Shown piece by piece: positions 59,041 through 64,000 of a stretch of 64,000 nt of DNA. Positions within the stretch are counted from its first letter, which is position 1. The number at the start of each line of letters is the position of its first letter. A model generated the notes under the pieces. It worked only from the letters and a program-made list of their open reading frames with translations, ran no database searches and was not told where the DNA came from. The translations under genes were made by a program, and so were the position numbers. Where the stretch lies: assembly GCA_907164885.2 (NCBI GenBank), contig OU015490.1, forward strand, positions 241,015,449-241,079,448. The letters run 5' to 3'. The DNA comes from Dolomedes plantarius. Taxonomy: Eukaryota > Arthropoda > Arachnida > Araneae > Dolomedidae.

Positions 59041-60060
59041 ATACTAACTTCTGCATAGTATTTTAATAGAGCATATCTTTTGTTACTTAATTGTCAAATT
59101 ATGGTGGGGATCTGTGTATAAAATATTTTTTTATTTGTGAGCAGCTGTTATTAGGGATAACCACAGTAAAAAATTATTCAAAATATACTATTTAGATTCA
59201 ATAATTATTAACAATTGTTATGATATATTGTTTGATTAGTCTAGGTTAATTTGAAAAATGAGGTGGGTAATATTGACTAGCTGTCAATGTTGAGTGAAAT
59301 GGCATAGATTATATTATAAAGCGTGAAAAAACACTTAGACTTTTTGAACCAAGCTTCTAACCCAAATTTAAGTTTTTAAAAAAATATTTTGCTAATGAGA
59401 GTATTTTCACAGATCTTAACAATGGAATAGAAAACTCGTATAGTCAACAAATTCATGGATAAACGATTCAGTTCTAAAAGCAAAAAGCCTGGTTTCTGTA
59501 TACTGTTGTAACATGATTATTATAAAAGTATACAGAAACCAGGCCTTTTGCTTTTAGGGCTGCATCTTTTATCCATGACTTAGTTGACAATACAGGTGTT
59601 ATGTTCCATTCCTTAGATCCATGAAAATATTTCCAATTTTAAAAGTTTCATTAAATTTTTTTTAAAATTTTGGTTAGAAGTTCGGTTTGAAAAGTTAAAA
59701 GTATTTTATTGCACTTTGTAAAATAATCTATGCTACTGCACTCAACATTGACAGCCAGTCAATCTTTGTATGCTTGCATCATTTTTCAACTTAACTTAGA
59801 TAAACCAAATAATACACCATAAAAAAACCTACACACTTGCAAACATAACCTTATTATAGTCAACAATTATTTAATAATTAACTGAACCTAAATAATATAT
59901 TTTGGAATATTTTTTTACTGCCCTTATCCTTACACTTTATAATAACAGCTGCTCACAAAAATATATTTTATGTGACAGATCTCCACCAAAATTTGACAAT
60001 GAAACAATAAAATTAAATACTAGGCAGAAGTTAGTATTCCAAATGACATTCAACTACCTA
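59020..60060. repeat. Large imperfect inverted repeat 2
   Basis: Arms 59020-59503 and 59528-60060 are reverse complements around a 24-base loop. The innermost 30 bases (CTAAAAGCAAAAAGCCTGGT then TTCTGTATAC) match almost perfectly. Outer landmarks include GAGCAGCTGTTATTA with TAATAACAGCTGCTC, ATCTGTGTATAAAATA with its inverse, and GATACTAACTTCTGC with GCAGAAGTTAGTATTC. It shares a few bases with the right edge of inverted repeat 1. Part of the right arm reappears at 62590-62680. Confidence 0.85.
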
Positions 60061-60870
60061 TTAGCTCATCAACGAATAATCTAATACATCTAAAAGCAAT
60101 ATTATTATTATTATTACTTCTGTAAGGAATTATGAATGAACCTCTAACTACTTCTCATGAAATTCTGATAATTAAATTAAAAAATTTTTAACATTAACTA
60201 TCAAGAGTAAAATAACCCTTGGCATTTTATATCTTTATAATATAAAAATATAAAATTTTTTTTGGTAAGCAGTTATGATAAAAGACTTTCACAAGAGTCA
60301 CGGTTAACTGAAGTCCCTGAACTGCACTTTCAGACATACCTAATACTTTAATAACATGCTTGCCAGTTAAAAATATAATGAATAAAGGAAATCAATATCA
60401 ATCCACAAATTACTGCAACCAAAGTTTATGAAAATGTTCGGATTAGCGTATAAAATATACAAAGAGAAATTTGAAAATTTGAGTTGTTTATTAATTAAGA
60501 ATTATGTAATAAAAATATTTTTTATGGTTTTTCATAGAAAAATTCAAATTTAAGTACAAAAAATAAATTTTAAAAAAATATATTATCAACTTTGTGATTT
60601 TGCCCACAAGTTCACTGCTGAAAAAAATAAAGGATATCTAGAGAATAAAAAAAAAAATGGGTTCAGTGAGGTTAAAATGAACTTACAGATTATGAATCGA
60701 GCACACTGCCAAGTGAGTTGTGGAATCTTTTCATGGAAATCACAATGTGAAGATGGATTCCAGTTTCAGAATTCTGTAAAGAAACCAATATTTTCTTACA
60801 ATGCCATAATAAAAATTAGAGTGATTTGTGACACCAAGAAGCATTGAAAAGCAGAGTTCATTATTTATTT
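60050..60870. repeat. Segmental duplication, copy 1
   Basis: CTAATACATCTAAAAGCAAT, GAACCTCTAACTACTT, CTTGGCATTTTATA, ACTTTCACAAGAGTC, CACAAATTACTGC, CCAAAGTTTATGA and the exon-like block at 60687-60773 recur in the same order at 62405-63310. Confidence 0.82.
60687..60773 (-). pseudogene. Degenerate duplicate of the minus-strand exon
   Basis: It retains the acceptor TTCTTTACAG and a GTAAGT donor, and starts with the same AATTCTGAAACTG as the exon at 63298. In the phase of that exon the frame reads ILKLESIFTL and stops. It is 87 bases against 71. It could be a dead duplicate or an alternative, truncating exon. Confidence 0.5.
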
Positions 60871-61052
60871 ATTTATTTTACAAATGCCACACACTACCAA
60901 AAATAGCACCTATGCAATCAGTGCACGTGCTCTCCAATACTTCTCAACAAGATCAGTAAAACATTTTAGTGCAGAGCACTCGTCTATTTGCTTATCAGTG
61001 AAATAAAAAAGGTAGTATGACCCCCTTACATGTATACTTTGGACCATAGGCG
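60871..61052. other. Spacer with TTTATTTATT run
   Basis: Simple ATTTATTTATTTATTTT at about 60863-60880, otherwise plain. Confidence 0.4.
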
Positions 61053-61458
61053 TAGCGTGCTTCTAACATTTGGGACGGATACAAATTGAATTCAGCTAGG
61101 GCCCTTCTCAGCGCATTGACTACCGATCAATCCTTAAAATTTGAAATATGATTTTTTGAAATTGAGTAACAATAGAATTGATGTTTGAGTAGTATTCAAA
61201 AAGTTATACAATGAGAAAAATAAATGTAATATAAATAAAAGAAGAAAAAAAATGTAGCATGCTTCTAACATTTGGGACGGATACAAATTGAATTCAGCTA
61301 GGGCCCTTCTTAGCGCATTGACTACCGATCGATCCTTAAAATTTGAAATATGATTTTTTGAAATTGAGTAACAATAGAATTGGTTTGAGTAGTATTCAAA
61401 AAGTTATACAATGAGGAAAATAACTGTAATATAAATAAAAGAAGAAAAAAAAATGTAG
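61053..61458. repeat. Tandem duplication, ~203 bp x 2
   Basis: GCTTCTAACATTTGGGACGG, ATTCAGCTAGGGCCCTTCT, GCGCATTGACTACCGATC and TATACAATGAG occur in both halves with few changes. GTAGCGTGCTTCTAACATTT at the left start is partly seen as GTAGCATGCTTCTAACATTT at the second. Confidence 0.9.
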
Positions 61459-62394
61459 CATCGAATTTTTGTTATGGATCATATCATTGTTAAAAACTAT
61501 GTTAGGGCTAAAGACATAATCGGTATTTTCAGTGTCACAGTTTGAAAAAAATGGGAAAAAACCAACTTTTTAAAAAGTTTTCTACAATTTTCTGATTTAA
61601 CTGAACCAAAAATTTCTCCTCACATGAATTTTCAAATCAGATTAAGTGAAAATTACACATAATGGAATATGCACTGAGCATATAATTTAATACCAAAAAT
61701 TGCCTGGTGATTAAAAGTTGAGAAGTAATCAGACTTTCAATGTGCTGAATATGTTTAGCACAATATTTAAATAAGACTTTAATATACATGAACTAGATTA
61801 CTACCTCGCAAAACTTCCAAGAAACAATTTCAACTAACTATTGTATAACTTTCCATATAATTTGGCTTTCCATAAAACTCCAACTGATGTTCAGAATCAG
61901 TTGAGTTATTTTTCAGGCACAACTTTATCAACATATTTAATTATGAAACTTTGAGAAAGTAAAGACAATTTACAATGCATTTCCCCCCATTTTTTAAACA
62001 GCTAAACAAGATGCTCAGTGGAATTTTAAAAAATTTAGTACAAATTTAGTACAGGATCAAAAATATAAAATAATGGTCTATTAGGATTTGAAGGATGATT
62101 ATATACTTAAACAAGGGGGGTAGCAAAATAGGATATTGTTTAATAATAAAGTCAGTTGTTCAGTCAAGAAGTCAATTATTGTATTTTGATGATCAGAAAT
62201 TTTATGTCTTAGAACATCAAGCAATTCAATTACCACATTTAATACATTTTCACCATCACTCATTACTGTTTTCATTTAATCCAAATTCTTTATATAAGTA
62301 TTAAGACTTAAAATGGAATAAACATGTTTAACAGAGAGAAAAATTTATGGCATGCATAAAATTAAATTTTACCAAAATTTAAAATTACTTAGCC
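61459..62394. other. Intron of the minus-strand gene, nothing recognised
   Basis: AT-rich. A 69-codon plus-strand open frame at 62095-62304 has no recognisable content. Confidence 0.4.
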
Positions 62395-63420
62395 CATTAA
62401 CTAATGATCTAATACATCCAAAAGCAATTTCCTTTTTACTACTTCTGTAATGAATTATCAACGAACCTCTAACAACTTATCAGGAAATTCTAAAAATATT
62501 TTTAAAATTTTAATGTTAACCATTAAGAATAAATAAAGCTTGGCACTTCACATTTTCATAATATAAATATCATTTTTCTGTTATTATAAAAGACTCTGTA
62601 AACCAGGCGTTTTGCTTTTTGGAACTGTATCTTGTATCCGTGAATTCATTGATTATACAGGAGTTCTATTCCATTATTAAGAAAGGGTTATTTCATTCAC
62701 TTATCAAACACACATTTTGATATAATAAACCACAACTCACAATGGATGTCTTATCTACAATTTTATAAACAAACTTTGTCTATGAACACATTTTATATTT
62801 TCTAAATAAACCTTGGCATTTTATAATTTTATAATATAAATCTCTTTTTTTGGCAAGAGTTAAAGTCTTTCACAAGAGTCGTGTTAACTGAAATCCCCGG
62901 ACTGCACTTTCTCACTCACCTAAAACCTTAACAACAAGCTTCACAGTTAAAAAAGAATAAATAAAGAAAATCAATATTCTATCCACAAATTATTGAGACC
63001 AAAGTTTATGAGAAAGTTCAGATTAGCGTCTAAGTTAAAAAAACTAATTTGAAATTTTTAGTTGTTTAATAAATATTTTTAGTTTTTTTCATAGAAAAAA
63101 TTTAATTAGTTAAAAATAAATCTAAAAAAATATTAAAAACAGTGATTTGGGCCACAAGTCCACTGCTGAAAATAAAAGTATATCTCGAGAATAAAAAAAG
63201 GTAGGCTCAGTGGCGTTAAAAACTTACGCAGGTTATGAGATCCAAGTGGTATTTGTCTTTCAAGCCTGAAGCTCTGAATAGATTTCAGTTTCAAAATTCT
63301 GTAAAAAAACCAATATTTTCTTATAATGCCATAATAAAATTTAATGTTTTATCAAACCAAGAAGTATTGAAAAGTAGAGTTCTTTATAAACTTGCTTATC
63401 ACTAATATAAAAAGGGGAAA
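62395..63420. repeat. Segmental duplication, copy 2
   Basis: Collinear with 60050-60870, but with an additional 62590-62680 segment related to the arms of inverted repeat 2 (CTGTAAACCAGGCGTTTTGC, GATTATACAGGAGTTCTATT). Confidence 0.8.
63228..63298 (-). CDS. Penultimate exon of the unidentified minus-strand gene
   Basis: On the minus strand the acceptor TTTTTTTACAG ends at 63299 and the donor GTAAGT starts at 63227. After one base that completes a codon the frame is open for 23 codons (ILKLKSIQSFRLERQIPLGS, then HNL) and leaves one base, fitting the two-base start of the terminal exon at 57831. The sequence is basic and unremarkable. Upstream exons would lie beyond the window. Support rests on splice sites and phase only, because so short an exon can arise by chance. 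Confidence 0.4.
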
Positions 63421-64000
63421 AGAAACTAATTTTACCCTTTATATATATATATTAAGCCAATAAGTTCACATTTATTTTGCACAGCATGACAACAAAATAA
63501 TTTCCAAAAGACCTTTAGAGATGAACAGCTTATAGATAGTTATTGAGAACATTCTCAGATTTATAAAAACTCTTATCGTACAATATCTATTACAATAAAG
63601 CAATTTTTTGTATGTACACATTCTGATAATCTACAAATCTATATACTTATAAATATATAATTTAAAAACATGGAATGCAAATTAATAAGTTAAGAAACAA
63701 TTTATGTATCTAAATAGTCTATTTTGGAATAATTTTCACTGCCATCATCTCTAATAACACTGATAAAAGTGATTTCAAACACGATACAAATTAGAAAATT
63801 AAATGCACGTGGCATCTATATTGACACAAATTTAAAACTCTAAACTTCTCATTACTCCAGAGGTTCTTTGAATGAATTCAGGAATACAATGGAGTTCACA
63901 TACATACAAAAATTAATAATTCTTGAAAATATATATACACTCAATTGCAAGAATATATACACTCAGTTGCAAAAAGTATGCACCATTATGTTATTCCTAA
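63421..64000. other. Sequence to window end, nothing recognised
   Basis: AT-rich. GTTCACATACATACAAAA and a near-repeat of ATATATACACTCAATTGCAA / ATATATACACTCAGTTGCAA at 63930-63975 could be the start of another transposon cut by the window edge. Confidence 0.4.

Overview
This is a eukaryotic nuclear window: strongly AT-rich, spliced genes with GT-AG introns, long (TA)n microsatellites and a very dense load of decayed DNA transposons. The transposase fragments (Tc1 DD34E elements opening MPRRK or MPLRR, DUF4817-type helix-turn-helix fragments, a DD41D mariner) are of kinds I know mainly from spider and other chelicerate genomes, so a spider is the most likely source. That assignment rests on recognition, not on a search.

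The main gene is on the + strand. Seven exons (5757-5919, 10181-10286, 14157-14350, 20066-21572, 44752-45001, 50790-50924, 55494 to about 55696) have consensus splice sites and join in one frame through all six introns, giving about 851 residues. The protein is Pro/Ser/Thr/Gln-rich with a long polyglutamine region in exon 4, a Ser/Arg and basic-acidic segment, and a charged, probably coiled-coil segment in exon 7. It looks like the linker part of a large scaffold; a presynaptic Piccolo/RIM/Fife-like protein is a weak guess. Neither end of the gene is in the window with certainty.

A second gene is supported on the - strand at the right end: a terminal exon with stop codon and AATAAA near 57.8 kb, and a phase-compatible exon at 63.2 kb. 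A degenerate duplicate of that exon lies at 60.7 kb. The intron between them holds two large adjacent inverted repeats (58.2-60.1 kb) and direct duplications.

Almost everything else is intronic repeat. Intron 1: a hAT element, a twice-repeated MITE and a DUF4817 element. Intron 2: a TAA-flanked MITE, a 300-bp (TA)n and a dead Tc1. Intron 3: a higher-order tandem array carrying a transposon end, a deleted DUF4817 element, a TAAGGCC MITE and a tRNA-derived SINE. Intron 4 (23 kb): eight-copy Helitron-like family members, two Tc1 elements, a DD41D mariner, two deleted pogo/Tigger elements, a six-unit tandem array, several SINEs and a solo-LTR-like insertion. Intron 5: a head-to-tail pair of Helitrons starting 35 bases after the splice donor, and an inverted third copy. 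Intron 6: a hAT with a perfect 8-bp target duplication and a third Tc1. All transposase frames seen are broken. No rRNA, intact tRNA gene, CRISPR, operon or bacterial feature is present.

I found no coherent new biological system. The best candidates for something unusual are the twin palindromes at 58-60 kb (possible hairpin RNA source), the duplicated exon beside them, the tandem array that has absorbed a transposon terminus, and the tandem Helitron junction.
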